From: Duganella sacchari
Lineage (GTDB): Bacteria > Pseudomonadota > Gammaproteobacteria > Burkholderiales > Burkholderiaceae_D
DNA: 64,000 nucleotides
Assembly (NCBI RefSeq): GCF_900143065.1
Contig: NZ_FRCX01000011.1
Location: 62,001 to 126,000, forward strand
Direction of reading: 5' to 3'
The position numbers and the translations under genes were made by a program. Below the pieces are notes generated by a model that made no database searches, was not told where the DNA came from, and saw only the letters and a program-made list of their open reading frames with translations. Of this stretch, positions 10,259 to 18,885 are shown piece after piece; positions within the stretch are counted from its first letter, which is position 1, and the number at the start of each line of letters is the position of its first letter.

Positions 10259-11242
10259 CTAGTCCTCACTGCTCTCGCGCACGACCATCTCGACCGGCAC
10301 CGTGATCTGCGACGGTTCCTCGTCGGCCTTGTTGAGCAACAGCTCGACGCCGGCGCGGCCCAGCGCCTCCTTGTCCACGCGCACGGTGCTGAGCGGCGGA
10401 ATCGCGGCGGCCGCAGCGGCGATGTCGTCGAAGCCGACGATGGCGATGTCATGCGGAATCTTGAGGCCCTCGCCAAGGCAGTACTTCATGACCGCCAGCG
10501 CGGTGCTGTCGTTGTAGCAGAACACGGCATCGGCACGCCGGGGCAGGCTCAGCAGGTTGCGCATGGCTTCCATCACGCCCTCATCGCCTTCGCCCATGGT
10601 GGGCACCACCACTTCCAGATCGGGGTCGGCGTGGACCTTGGCGTCAAACAGCGCCTGGCGGAAGCCGCGGTTACGCTGCTGGATACTGTAGTGCGCCAAC
10701 GAACCGGACAGCATGGCGATGCGCTTGCGGCCGCAGCGCAGCAGGTGCTGGGTGGCCAGATAGCCGCCGCGCATATTGTCGGGATTGACCGAGGTAAAAC
10801 CGCGCCGGTACATATCCACCAGCACCAGCGGTTTGCCAACCTGCTGCAGCGCGGTCAGCACTTCGGGTTCGAAAAAACCCGCGCACAGGATCGCATCGGG
10901 CTGGTGCAGCCGGATCTGGTCCAGCACCGGTTCCGCCGGGCCGACCACGATGAAGGACAGCGCAATGCCTTCGCGCCGGCAAGCCTCTTCCGCACCATGC
11001 AGCACAGCCGAAAAGAACGGGCTCGATGCCAGCGTGTTGTGCTGGCTGTGCAGCAGGAAGGCAATCCGGCGGATGCGTCCCTTCTTCAGCTGCGAGAAGT
11101 CATACCCCAGGCGCAGCGCGGCCTCGCGCACCGTGTTGCGCGTCGTTTCCGTCATGCCAGCCTGGTTTTTCAGCGCCCGCGATACGGTGCCGATCGACAG
11201 TCCGGTGGTCTGCGCAATATCACGCAGCGTAACCTGGCTCAC
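10259..11242 (-). CDS. LacI-family transcriptional regulator
   Basis: A 327-residue LacI/GalR repressor: an N-terminal helix-turn-helix and hinge (VTLRDIAQTTGLSIGTVSRALKNQAGMTETTRNTV) followed by a periplasmic-binding-protein-like sugar domain ending in TVPVEMVVRESS. The start is a GTG at 11242 with AAGGAG upstream; the open frame continues back into the GH2 gene, but that extension is not protein-like for the family. It sits within the mannoside operon between the GH2 and GH92 genes and probably senses mannose or a mannoside. No good LacI palindrome was identified; a short CAAT-TCG-ATTG dyad lies at 11304-11314 just upstream. Confidence 0.9.
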   Translation of the reverse strand: MSQVTLRDIAQTTGLSIGTVSRALKNQAGMTETTRNTVREAALRLGYDFSQLKKGRIRRIAFLLHSQHNTLASSPFFSAVLHGAEEACRREGIALSFIVVGPAEPVLDQIRLHQPDAILCAGFFEPEVLTALQQVGKPLVLVDMYRRGFTSVNPDNMRGGYLATQHLLRCGRKRIAMLSGSLAHYSIQQRNRGFRQALFDAKVHADPDLEVVVPTMGEGDEGVMEAMRNLLSLPRRADAVFCYNDSTALAVMKYCLGEGLKIPHDIAIVGFDDIAAAAAAIPPLSTVRVDKEALGRAGVELLLNKADEEPSQITVPVEMVVRESSED

Positions 11243-11315
11243 AGCTGCTCCTTGGCGCAATGCGTCCGGCTGTGCAGCGAAATCAGGTGCATAAAAGTCT
11301 CCACAATTCGATTGA

Positions 11316-13994
11316 TTAAAGTCCAGCTGGGCCAGCCAGTATATCGGCCAGCGTACGCACCCGCAGCGACTTGCGCAAGCTGGCAAGGCCGGCCTTCGAG
11401 CGTACCCGCAGGGACAGGCTTTCGCCTGGCAGCAGCGTGACGGCGTTGTCGGCGACGTCAGCATCGATGTCACCGAAATCGATCCATACCGCGCGTGCCA
11501 ACTGGTCCGCATGCAGGTCCAGCACATAGCCATCGCTGCTGCTGCGCAGCGTCGCCTGCAAGCGGGGATCGTTCCACGTCATCTGCTTTGCGGCCTTGAA
11601 ATAGACGACACCGCGCGCGGCCGGTTCGCCGACCACCTGCAAGTCAAACGCGGCGATGGTGCTGGCGGGAGCGGCGCCGGCCAGCAAGTCGGCATCGGCG
11701 TACTCCGCCATCCGGGTGGCCGACAGCGGCGCCAGCTCGACCGGCTTACGCTCTTCGCGCAGCAGCTTGCCATCGACCGTCATCACGCGCAGGCGCAACT
11801 CGCCGCGTACCGCATGCGGACGGTCATTGAGCAGGCTGACCGTGGTGTGGCCCGCCGTATCACGCAAGGCGGCCACCGCGACCGGCGCGTAGAAACGGCG
11901 CGCATGGAATTGCAGCGCCTTCCAGCGCCCGAACCAGTCCACGCTGGACCATGAAGCGCCCGGCCACACATCGTTGAGCTGCCAGTACAACGAGCCCATG
12001 GTGAACGGCCGGTTGGCGCGGTGATGCAGCGCCGCCAGTTCGATGCCCTCCGCCTGCGCGGCCTGGCTCAGGTAAACGAAGGCGTTGAAGTCACTGGTCT
12101 CGCCAAACTCGTAGTCCACATATTTCATGAGCCGTTCATTGCCTTTACCGGCCAGGAACTTCTGATGCGCCTCGATGACCGGCGTGGCAATCCCCTGTTC
12201 GCCGCGTTTGGCAAACGCGTCGATGGTGCGCTGCACCGGCCAGGCCTGCAGGCCGTATTCCGACATGAAGCGCGGCGTAATTTCCAGATACTTCGACGGC
12301 GGATGGGCCGGGTTGCCCCACACTTCCCAGTAATGCATGTCGCCGCTGGCTGGGGTATTGGCAGCTTCGGCCAGATCATCGCTTGGCGAGCTGGCCCAGT
12401 AGGCGACGCCGCCGCCCTCTTCCGCCACCACCTTGCGCAGGTCCGTGCCAAACAGCTGCACATAGCCACTCCATACTTTGGTGGCAAACGCCGGATCGGC
12501 TTTCATCATGGCCTGTCCGGGTCCCCAATATTTCCAGGCGATTTCCTCCTCGTTATTGCCACACCACAGCGCGATGCTCGGATGGTTGCGCAGGCGGCGT
12601 ACGTTATCGCGCGCTTCGGCGATGACGTTGGCGCGGAAGGCGTCTTCGTAGGCTGGCGGCATGCCGCCGCCAAACATGAAGTCCTGCCAGACCAGCAGGC
12701 CCAGCTCGTCGGCCAGGTCAAAGAACTCATCGCTTTCGTAATAGCCACCGCCCCAGCTGCGCAGGAAGTTCATGTTCGCATCGCGCGCTGATTGCAGCAC
12801 GCTGCGCAACTGCGCCTTGCTCACGCGCGGCTGGAACATGTCGAACGGAATGGTATTGGCGCCCTTGGCAAATACGGGAATGTCGTTGACGGTGAAGTAG
12901 AAACTCCGGCCCTTGTCATCGGCATCACGGCGCAAGGCAATGCTACGCAAGCCGGTGCGCGTGCTCTTGCTGGCCACCACTGCCTTGCCGTCACTGATCT
13001 CCAGCGTGTAGCGGTACAGCGCCTGCGCGCCGTAGCCGTTCGGGAACCAGCGCTGCGGATGATCGACATGCACCGGCAGCTCGACGCGGTTGTCGCCGGC
13101 ACGCAATAGCGCGCGCTGCTGGGCCGCCAGCGAACGCTTGCCATCCGGCGCGGTCTGCCACAGGCGCAGGTCAAAGCTGCCGCCGCGCACGACATCGGCC
13201 GACAACACGGCGGTCATCTCGGCGCGCGCGGCATCGACGTGATCCTGACGCAGTTGCAAGTCAGCGATGCGTACCACGTCCCAGCTTTGCAGCACGACCG
13301 GTTTCCAGATGCCGGCGGTTACATAGCGCGGCCCCCAGTCCCAGCCATAGTGATAGCCCGGCTTGCGTGCAAAGTTGCCGGTCATCGCATCGGCCGGTTC
13401 ATCGCCATACGGTGAAGGATAGTTGCCCGCCAGCTTGTGCGGCATGGCTTGCACCTGCGGCAGCAGCCTGGTGATGGGCGAGCGCAGCACGATGCGCAGT
13501 TCATTGCCCTTGGCGCGCAGCTTGCCCTGCACCGGCACGCGCCAGGTGCGGAAAGCGTTGTCGGCCGCCAGCAGCCGGTCGCCATTGAGCCAGACTTCGG
13601 CGTAGGTATCGAGGCCCTCAAACACCAGATCGCTGCGCGCGCTGCCCTGGGCGGCACGCGGCGCATCGAAACGCGTGCGGTATTCCCAGTCCGCCAGGCC
13701 GATCCATTGCAGGCTGGCTTCCGGTGCGCCCACGTAGGGATCGGGGACCAGCTTGTTGGCAAACAGGTCGGTGTGTACCGTGCCGGGTACCGCCGCTGCC
13801 TTCCATGCCGCCGCTTCCGGGTGGGAAGCCAGCTGCGCATTGCCGGGCAAGAGGCGGAAGGTCCAGCCCTTGCCAATCACCAGTTCACCGGGCGTCTGCG
13901 CCATGGCCGACGCCGCGCCGGCCACCAGCCACAGACCAAACAGCAGCCGCAATAGGGACTGCAACAGGGACTGCAAAAGAAAACGCATACTCAT
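11316..13994 (-). CDS. GH2 beta-mannosidase, exported
   Basis: An 892-residue family 2 glycosidase of the beta-mannosidase type, releasing non-reducing beta-D-mannose. A signal peptide (about 1-33, LLFGLWLVAGAASAMAQ) leads into the jelly-roll domain with VPGTVHTDL and WEYRTRF. The acid/base Glu is E482 in WCGNNEEE and the nucleophile is E579 in FMSEYG; GYHYGWDWGPR is typical of beta-mannosidases rather than beta-galactosidases. The ATG at 13994 overlaps the TGA of the halogenase gene (ATGA), so translation is coupled; an ATG at 14027 inside the halogenase frame is less likely. Periplasmic location is inferred from the signal peptide. Confidence 0.93.
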   Translation of the reverse strand: MSMRFLLQSLLQSLLRLLFGLWLVAGAASAMAQTPGELVIGKGWTFRLLPGNAQLASHPEAAAWKAAAVPGTVHTDLFANKLVPDPYVGAPEASLQWIGLADWEYRTRFDAPRAAQGSARSDLVFEGLDTYAEVWLNGDRLLAADNAFRTWRVPVQGKLRAKGNELRIVLRSPITRLLPQVQAMPHKLAGNYPSPYGDEPADAMTGNFARKPGYHYGWDWGPRYVTAGIWKPVVLQSWDVVRIADLQLRQDHVDAARAEMTAVLSADVVRGGSFDLRLWQTAPDGKRSLAAQQRALLRAGDNRVELPVHVDHPQRWFPNGYGAQALYRYTLEISDGKAVVASKSTRTGLRSIALRRDADDKGRSFYFTVNDIPVFAKGANTIPFDMFQPRVSKAQLRSVLQSARDANMNFLRSWGGGYYESDEFFDLADELGLLVWQDFMFGGGMPPAYEDAFRANVIAEARDNVRRLRNHPSIALWCGNNEEEIAWKYWGPGQAMMKADPAFATKVWSGYVQLFGTDLRKVVAEEGGGVAYWASSPSDDLAEAANTPASGDMHYWEVWGNPAHPPSKYLEITPRFMSEYGLQAWPVQRTIDAFAKRGEQGIATPVIEAHQKFLAGKGNERLMKYVDYEFGETSDFNAFVYLSQAAQAEGIELAALHHRANRPFTMGSLYWQLNDVWPGASWSSVDWFGRWKALQFHARRFYAPVAVAALRDTAGHTTVSLLNDRPHAVRGELRLRVMTVDGKLLREERKPVELAPLSATRMAEYADADLLAGAAPASTIAAFDLQVVGEPAARGVVYFKAAKQMTWNDPRLQATLRSSSDGYVLDLHADQLARAVWIDFGDIDADVADNAVTLLPGESLSLRVRSKAGLASLRKSLRVRTLADILAGPAGL

Positions 13995-15511
13995 GGTGCA
14001 GACGCTTTCCAGTATCGGTTGATCCATTCCTGATGCGTGGGCATGCTGGCCACCGCATGCGCCAGCATGGCGCGCATGCCGTCTACCTGCTCGATCAGCT
14101 TGTCCTCTGGCATCTCATCCACGATGGGATGGTAGCTCTGCGGCATGATACGCTGGCCCAGCATGACCTGCACCCAGCTTGGCAACGCGAAGAAATCCTC
14201 GCCGTTGCGGAAGTAGCGGCCATCTGCGCGGAACAGCTCGACGGCTTCACGCAGACTGTCCGGGATCGACATGGTGCGGCAATCGTCCCAGAACGGTGTG
14301 TCGTTACGCTCGGTGGCGTTGTAGTGCAGGATCAGGAAATCGCGCACACGTTCATATTCAAATGCCGATTCGCGGTTGTAGCGTGCAGCCAGCAGCGGGT
14401 TGAAATCGCGCTTCGGGAACAGGCTCAGCAAACGGGTGATGCCGGACTGTGCGAGATAAATGCTGGTCGATTCCAGCGGTTCCAGGAAGCCGCTTGCCAG
14501 TCCCAGCGCCACCACATTCTTGTTCCAGAATTTCTTGCGCATGCCCGTCGTGAAGCGCAGTGGACGCGGTTCGGCCAGCGCCTCGCCATCCAGGTTGGCC
14601 AGCAGCGTCGCGGCCGCTTCATCGTCGCTGATGTGCCGGCTGGAATACACATAGCCATTGCCGATGCGGTGCTGCAGCGGAATGCGCCACTGCCAGCCTG
14701 CCGCCCGGGCGGTGGCGCGCGTGTACGGCGTGATCGGTTCGACGCTGGCGCTCGGCACGGCCATGGCGCGGTCGCACGGCAGCCAGTGGGTCCAGTCGAC
14801 ATAGCCGGTCTTGAGGGTCTGCTCGATCAGCAGGCCGCGGAAACCCGAGCAGTCGATGAACAGTTCGCCCTCGACCACCTGGCCGCTTTCCAGCGTGACC
14901 GATTCGATGTGACCGTCGTCGGCACGCTGCTGCACGCTGACGATCTTGCCTTCGATACGCTGCACGCCGCGCTGTTCGGCCAGCTCGCGCAGGTAGCGCG
15001 CGTACAGTGTGGCGTCAAAGTGATAGGCGTAGGCAATGTCCGCCAGCGGCGAATGCGGCGGCGCATTGCGGTCGCCCGGCGCAAACCGGCCCTGCGGCGC
15101 CATCACCGTCTGCGGCGTGTAATGGCCGATATCCGGCGCGCGGCCAGCCAGGAACTGCTTGAGCCAGAACTGGTGGAACGGCAGCGGCCCCATCGAACGC
15201 CCGATCGCGCCAAAACCGTGGATATAACTGTCGCCAATCCGGCCCCAGTCATTGAATTGAATGCCGAGCTTGACCGTGCCCTGCGTACGTTTGACGAACT
15301 CGGCTTCGTCGATGCCCAGCCATTGTCCGTTGAACAGTTTGATGTGCGGAACGCTGGCCTCGCCCACGCCGACAATGCCGATTTCTTCCGACTCGATCAG
15401 ACGGATCGTCGCGCCCTTGCCCAGGTAAGTGGCCAGCGCCGTGGCGGCCATCCAGCCCGCGCTGCCACCGCCGACGACGGTGATGTGGTTGATACGGTTG
15501 AGCGTGTTCAT
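13991..15511 (-). CDS. Flavin-dependent tryptophan-halogenase-family protein
   Basis: A 506-residue FADH2-dependent halogenase homologue. The FAD-binding GGGSAGW lies at 14-20, GVGEAS at 48-53, and the halogenase signature W-x-W-x-I-P is present as WQWRIP. K81 (GTVKLG) aligns with the essential Lys79 of PrnA, and the EPLEST motif near the catalytic Glu346 is kept. So active-site residues for HOCl-type chemistry appear intact. These proteins are often found beside TonB receptors in sugar-uptake loci of Xanthomonas- and Caulobacter-like bacteria, where no substrate is established. GGAG precedes the ATG. No flavin reductase is near. It is cotranscribed with, and overlaps, the beta-mannosidase gene. 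Confidence 0.88.
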   Translation of the reverse strand: MNTLNRINHITVVGGGSAGWMAATALATYLGKGATIRLIESEEIGIVGVGEASVPHIKLFNGQWLGIDEAEFVKRTQGTVKLGIQFNDWGRIGDSYIHGFGAIGRSMGPLPFHQFWLKQFLAGRAPDIGHYTPQTVMAPQGRFAPGDRNAPPHSPLADIAYAYHFDATLYARYLRELAEQRGVQRIEGKIVSVQQRADDGHIESVTLESGQVVEGELFIDCSGFRGLLIEQTLKTGYVDWTHWLPCDRAMAVPSASVEPITPYTRATARAAGWQWRIPLQHRIGNGYVYSSRHISDDEAAATLLANLDGEALAEPRPLRFTTGMRKKFWNKNVVALGLASGFLEPLESTSIYLAQSGITRLLSLFPKRDFNPLLAARYNRESAFEYERVRDFLILHYNATERNDTPFWDDCRTMSIPDSLREAVELFRADGRYFRNGEDFFALPSWVQVMLGQRIMPQSYHPIVDEMPEDKLIEQVDGMRAMLAHAVASMPTHQEWINRYWKASAP

Positions 15512-15523
15512 CGCAGCACTCCA

Positions 15524-15560
15524 AAGAAAAAGACCTCCCCGGCCTTGCGGCACGGGGAGG
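15524..15560 (-). terminator. Hairpin/terminator between the TonB receptor and halogenase genes
   Basis: An 8-bp stem, CCTCCCCG (15534-15541) with CGGGGAGG (15553-15560) and an 11-nt loop, is followed on the minus strand by TCTTTTTCTTT. It lies between the receptor stop (15573) and the halogenase start (15511). It could be a partial terminator that makes receptor mRNA more abundant than the enzyme genes downstream. Confidence 0.65.
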
Positions 15561-15572
15561 AAACGGAAGGGC

Positions 15573-18500
15573 TTAGAACTTGTAGTTCAGGCCGAAGTAC
15601 GCGATGCGTCCAGCGTAACCGTTGGAGTAGAAGCGGTCGTTGGTGTCGTTGCCCAGGTGCGAACGGGTTTCCTGCTTGGTCACGTTGAGCACCGAAGCGG
15701 TCAGGCTCAGTTGCTTGCTGAAGTTGTAGGCCACGTTCAAGTCCACCTGGCTGTACGGATCTTCATACACGTTCAAGCCGTTCATCAGGCCGTCCACCAC
15801 TTCGCCGCGACGGTTGTACGACGCGCGCAGCAGGTACTGGTCGGTTTCGTAGAACACGGTGACGTTGGCCTGGTTCTTGGCGCTGCCCACCAGCGGCGAC
15901 TTGCCGATGTTGGTGCCGTCTTCCAGCGTGATGGCCGCCTGGTTGGTCTTGTTGTAGGTGTAGTTGACCTGGAAACCAATGCCCGACGACAGCGTGTGCT
16001 GCGCATACAGCTCAACGCCCTGCGACACGCCGTTGCGGCCGCCGGCAGTGGTCGAGTAGTTCTGCACGGTGACACTCTGGCCGCCCACGTTCATGGTCAC
16101 GTCACGCACCACTGGCACCGAGAAGTTGCTGACGTTCTTGCGGAACAGGTCGGCACCCAGCACCGAGCCGCGGTGGAAGTACCACTCCAGGCCGATATCG
16201 AACTGGTTAGCCTTGTACGGTTCCAGGCTCTTGTTGCTGCCTGCACCAAACCAGCCCTGCTTGTCGCCGCCACCGATCAGACGGCGGTCGTTGACGTATT
16301 CCTGGCTGTAGTACTGCAGGCCGCCCGGTGCGGCGATGTCGCCATAGCTCGGACGCGAAATCACTTTGGACGCAGCGGCACGCAGCAGCAGGTCGTGGGT
16401 GATGTCGTAGGCCAGATTGAAGCTAGGCAGCACATCGTTGTAGGTACGGTCCAGCGAGCTCACCGCAAACGACTTGGTATGCGCAATGCTGTCCGGCAGC
16501 GTGGTGAAACCGCTGATACAGCCCGAACCCGATGGTGCGCCCACGGCTGGTGCGCCACCCGCCAGGCAAGGCGCCGGTGCACCGTTGACGTTGTAGAAGT
16601 AGTCGCTGTAGTTGTCGATGCTGTCGGTCGAATCGGCATGCTGGCGGGTCCGCACCACACGCAGACCGACGTTGCCGCGCAGGCGGTCGGTCTTGATGTT
16701 GGCCTGCAGATAAGCCGAGGCAATCTTCTCGTTGACGTTGAAGATGAAGTTGTCTTCGTTACGGGTCTGCATCGCGCCATAGGTCTGGCCCAGGTAGGCG
16801 ATGTAGGCCGGATAGTTAATCGCCGGGAAGGCGCTGGCGTTGATGCCGCCCGCCAGGTTGTCCAGCGATTGCGAGTACAGGAACTGCGGCTGGAACTTGT
16901 TGGCGGTCGGATCGCAACCGGCCTGGTAGCGGTTGTCGTAGTTGCTTGGGTCCGTGCCCTTGCACGCCCAGTAGTTGTTGCCGGTGCTGCGGTGGGTGCC
17001 GCCGTCACGGTACTTGCCGCCGAATTGCAGCGAGTCCAGCCACTTGTAATCGGTATGCCAGGTAAGGTCGGCCTGGGCGTACTTCTGCTGGGTGGTGTTG
17101 CGGGTCCACGAGGACTGGGTCGAACCGAGGTCGATCTCGCCGATGCCCTTTTGCAGATTGGCCATCAGCTCTGGCGAGAAGGTCATGCTCGGCGTGCCGT
17201 TCAGGTTCCAGGCGCTGGCGTAATTGCCCAGCGTCCAGCTGCCGTCGGCGTTTTGCATGCGCGGCTTGATCGGCAAGGTGAATTGCAGGTCCGGTCCACC
17301 GCCAGCCCAGGTACGGCCGCCCTTGAAGATGGCGTCCACCGTCTCGCCATGCCATTCGGCTTCGAGATCGAAGGTTTGCGACAGGGCTTTTTCGCGGTTG
17401 TAGCTGCCGGTGATCTGCGGCGTTGGAATGGTGCAGTCGTCCGGCCCCCAGCCGCCAGGTTTCTGGCCGCCGGCCTTGGCCTGCGCTTCGCTGCAATAGT
17501 AGCCCTTGCCGGCGTGCGCGCTGTACTGGGCGCCCGTGACGATGGTCTTGCTTGGGTCGAAGCTCAGGCCGTCGAGCATGCGGCCGCCGGCCCAGTTGCC
17601 GTCGCCGTCATAGCGGGCCAGGTTCCATTCCGGAATCTTGAGCGTGTTGGTCTGCGAGTTCTGCGACAGGTCGAAACGGAAGTAGTTACCGGTCAGGGTC
17701 AGGTTGCGCACCGGCTTCAGCTGCATGGTCAGCTGGCCGCCCTTGCGTTCGCGGTCTTCGGTCTTGACGTCAAAGTTGACCGAGGTCGGCATCATGAAGT
17801 TGCTGTAGTACTTGCCGCTCTGGTCGTAGAAGCCGGATTGGCCCCACCAGTAGCTGTTCATGCCCGACGGTTTGCCGTTGACGTCGGTCGCGGGATGGGT
17901 TTTGTTGTTATCGCTGTACCACTGCCAGTTCTCGGTGCTGGCGCCCATGGTGCGCGTGGTGCGTTTCTGCTGGGTGTAGCCGACCAGCACACCAAAACGG
18001 TTGCTCTCGTCGTGCCACGCATACTGGCCGGAGAACTGGCCGTCGGTCTTCTTGGTGGTGTCGGCCCAGGTGCCTTCGGCGGACACGAAGCCGGTGCCCG
18101 ACTTCACATCCAGCGGACGGCGCGTGTGCAGGATCACGGTGCCGCCGATGCCGCCTTCGTCGATGCGCGCTTCCGGCGTTTTGAACAGCTCGGCGCTGGA
18201 CAGCATATTCGATGGCATCAGCATGTAGTTGAACGAGCGGGTCGGATCGCCGTTGGACTCGGCGGTCGCGATGTAGTTGCCGTTCAGCTGGGTCAGTGTC
18301 AGTTCCGACGACAGGCCGCGCACGCTGACGTTCTTGCCCTCGCCGCCGCTGCGGTCGATGATGACGCCCGGTACGCGCTGCAGCGCGTCAGCCACGTTCT
18401 TGTCGGGGAATTTGCCGATGTCTTCGGCGGTCACCACGTCAACGATGGCGTTGGCGTCACGTTTCTGGTCCAGGCTTTTCTCGATCGCGTAGCGGTAGCC

Positions 18501-18665
18501 GGTCACGACCACGGTGGTTTCCTGGTTCGGGTCGGCTTTCTTCTCGGTGGCGGCGGTTTGCGCGTGGGCGCTGGTCAGGGTCAGCAGTGCAGCGCCCACC
18601 GCCATCGCGATCGGCGTAACGCGGCAGCGGCTCTGCAGTGAGTTGTGGTGGATGTTGGACGTCAT
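15573..18665 (-). CDS. TonB-dependent receptor, Xanthomonas/Caulobacter type
   Basis: A 1030-residue outer-membrane receptor. The signal peptide ends near ALLTLTSAHAQ; the TonB box region is ETTVVVTGYR; the plug domain has KFPDKNVADALQRVPGV and NVSVRGL; the remainder is a long beta-barrel ending in the aromatic C-terminus YFGLNYKF needed for outer-membrane assembly. Length and plug motifs match the large TIGR01782-like receptors used for glycans rather than siderophores. The ATG at 18665 has AAGGAG 6 nt upstream. It heads the mannoside locus and carries a promoter and a 20-bp operator-like site shared with the CBM9 gene. Substrate (manno-oligosaccharide or N-glycan fragment) is inferred from the neighbours. 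Confidence 0.93.
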   Translation of the reverse strand: MTSNIHHNSLQSRCRVTPIAMAVGAALLTLTSAHAQTAATEKKADPNQETTVVVTGYRYAIEKSLDQKRDANAIVDVVTAEDIGKFPDKNVADALQRVPGVIIDRSGGEGKNVSVRGLSSELTLTQLNGNYIATAESNGDPTRSFNYMLMPSNMLSSAELFKTPEARIDEGGIGGTVILHTRRPLDVKSGTGFVSAEGTWADTTKKTDGQFSGQYAWHDESNRFGVLVGYTQQKRTTRTMGASTENWQWYSDNNKTHPATDVNGKPSGMNSYWWGQSGFYDQSGKYYSNFMMPTSVNFDVKTEDRERKGGQLTMQLKPVRNLTLTGNYFRFDLSQNSQTNTLKIPEWNLARYDGDGNWAGGRMLDGLSFDPSKTIVTGAQYSAHAGKGYYCSEAQAKAGGQKPGGWGPDDCTIPTPQITGSYNREKALSQTFDLEAEWHGETVDAIFKGGRTWAGGGPDLQFTLPIKPRMQNADGSWTLGNYASAWNLNGTPSMTFSPELMANLQKGIGEIDLGSTQSSWTRNTTQQKYAQADLTWHTDYKWLDSLQFGGKYRDGGTHRSTGNNYWACKGTDPSNYDNRYQAGCDPTANKFQPQFLYSQSLDNLAGGINASAFPAINYPAYIAYLGQTYGAMQTRNEDNFIFNVNEKIASAYLQANIKTDRLRGNVGLRVVRTRQHADSTDSIDNYSDYFYNVNGAPAPCLAGGAPAVGAPSGSGCISGFTTLPDSIAHTKSFAVSSLDRTYNDVLPSFNLAYDITHDLLLRAAASKVISRPSYGDIAAPGGLQYYSQEYVNDRRLIGGGDKQGWFGAGSNKSLEPYKANQFDIGLEWYFHRGSVLGADLFRKNVSNFSVPVVRDVTMNVGGQSVTVQNYSTTAGGRNGVSQGVELYAQHTLSSGIGFQVNYTYNKTNQAAITLEDGTNIGKSPLVGSAKNQANVTVFYETDQYLLRASYNRRGEVVDGLMNGLNVYEDPYSQVDLNVAYNFSKQLSLTASVLNVTKQETRSHLGNDTNDRFYSNGYAGRIAYFGLNYKF

Positions 18666-18711
18666 GTATGTCTCCTTGTGATGCCCTGCGTAGGGCTTGT
18701 TATTTCGGCGA

Positions 18712-18721
18712 TTTACTAAAC
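18712..18721 (-). promoter_or_regulatory. Single copy of the 10-bp TTTAGTAAA unit in the receptor leader
   Basis: The minus strand reads GTTTAGTAAA here, matching one unit of the tandem site at 18826-18845. It would lie about 50 bases into the receptor transcript and could be an auxiliary operator. One 10-bp match alone is weak. Confidence 0.35.
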
Positions 18722-18772
18722 GACCAATTTGCCGCCTGTATGTCGCTGGGTCTATCACTACTCCCAGAAAGG

Positions 18773-18801
18773 TTTATACAAAGGAAACTATGGCGGTTCA
18801 A
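18773..18801 (-). promoter_or_regulatory. Putative sigma-70 promoter of the TonB receptor operon
   Basis: On the minus strand TTGAAC (18801-18796) and TATAAA (18778-18773) are separated by exactly 17 bp, about 108 bases before the ATG. The same hexamer layout and upstream spacing occur at the CBM9 gene, which supports both. Confidence 0.6.
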
Positions 18802-18825
18802 CAGACTTCGAGAAAACGGGCGAAG

Positions 18826-18845
18826 TTTAGTGAGCTTTAGTAAAC
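18826..18845. promoter_or_regulatory. 20-bp tandem-repeat regulator site upstream of the TonB receptor
   Basis: TTTAGTGAGCTTTAGTAAAC consists of two 10-bp direct repeats, one helical turn apart. It matches 19 of 20 bases of the site at 19734-19753, and both sites end exactly 24 bp before a -35 hexamer. The outer GTTTA/TAAAC ends also give partial dyad symmetry. The position, centred about 70 bp before the likely start point, suits an activator. The protein that binds it is unknown. Confidence 0.65.
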
Positions 18846-18885
18846 TGAAATGAGGCTGATTTACGACATTTACCTATGGCGATAG

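Noticed and set aside
11243..11533. N-terminal extension of the LacI regulator
   Set aside because: It overlaps the end of the beta-mannosidase gene and precedes the conserved DNA-binding domain; the GTG at 11242 with AAGGAG is the better start.
15429..18641. A 1070-codon open frame on the plus strand
   Set aside because: It is the codon-aligned antisense of the TonB receptor, which has clear signal, plug and barrel motifs.
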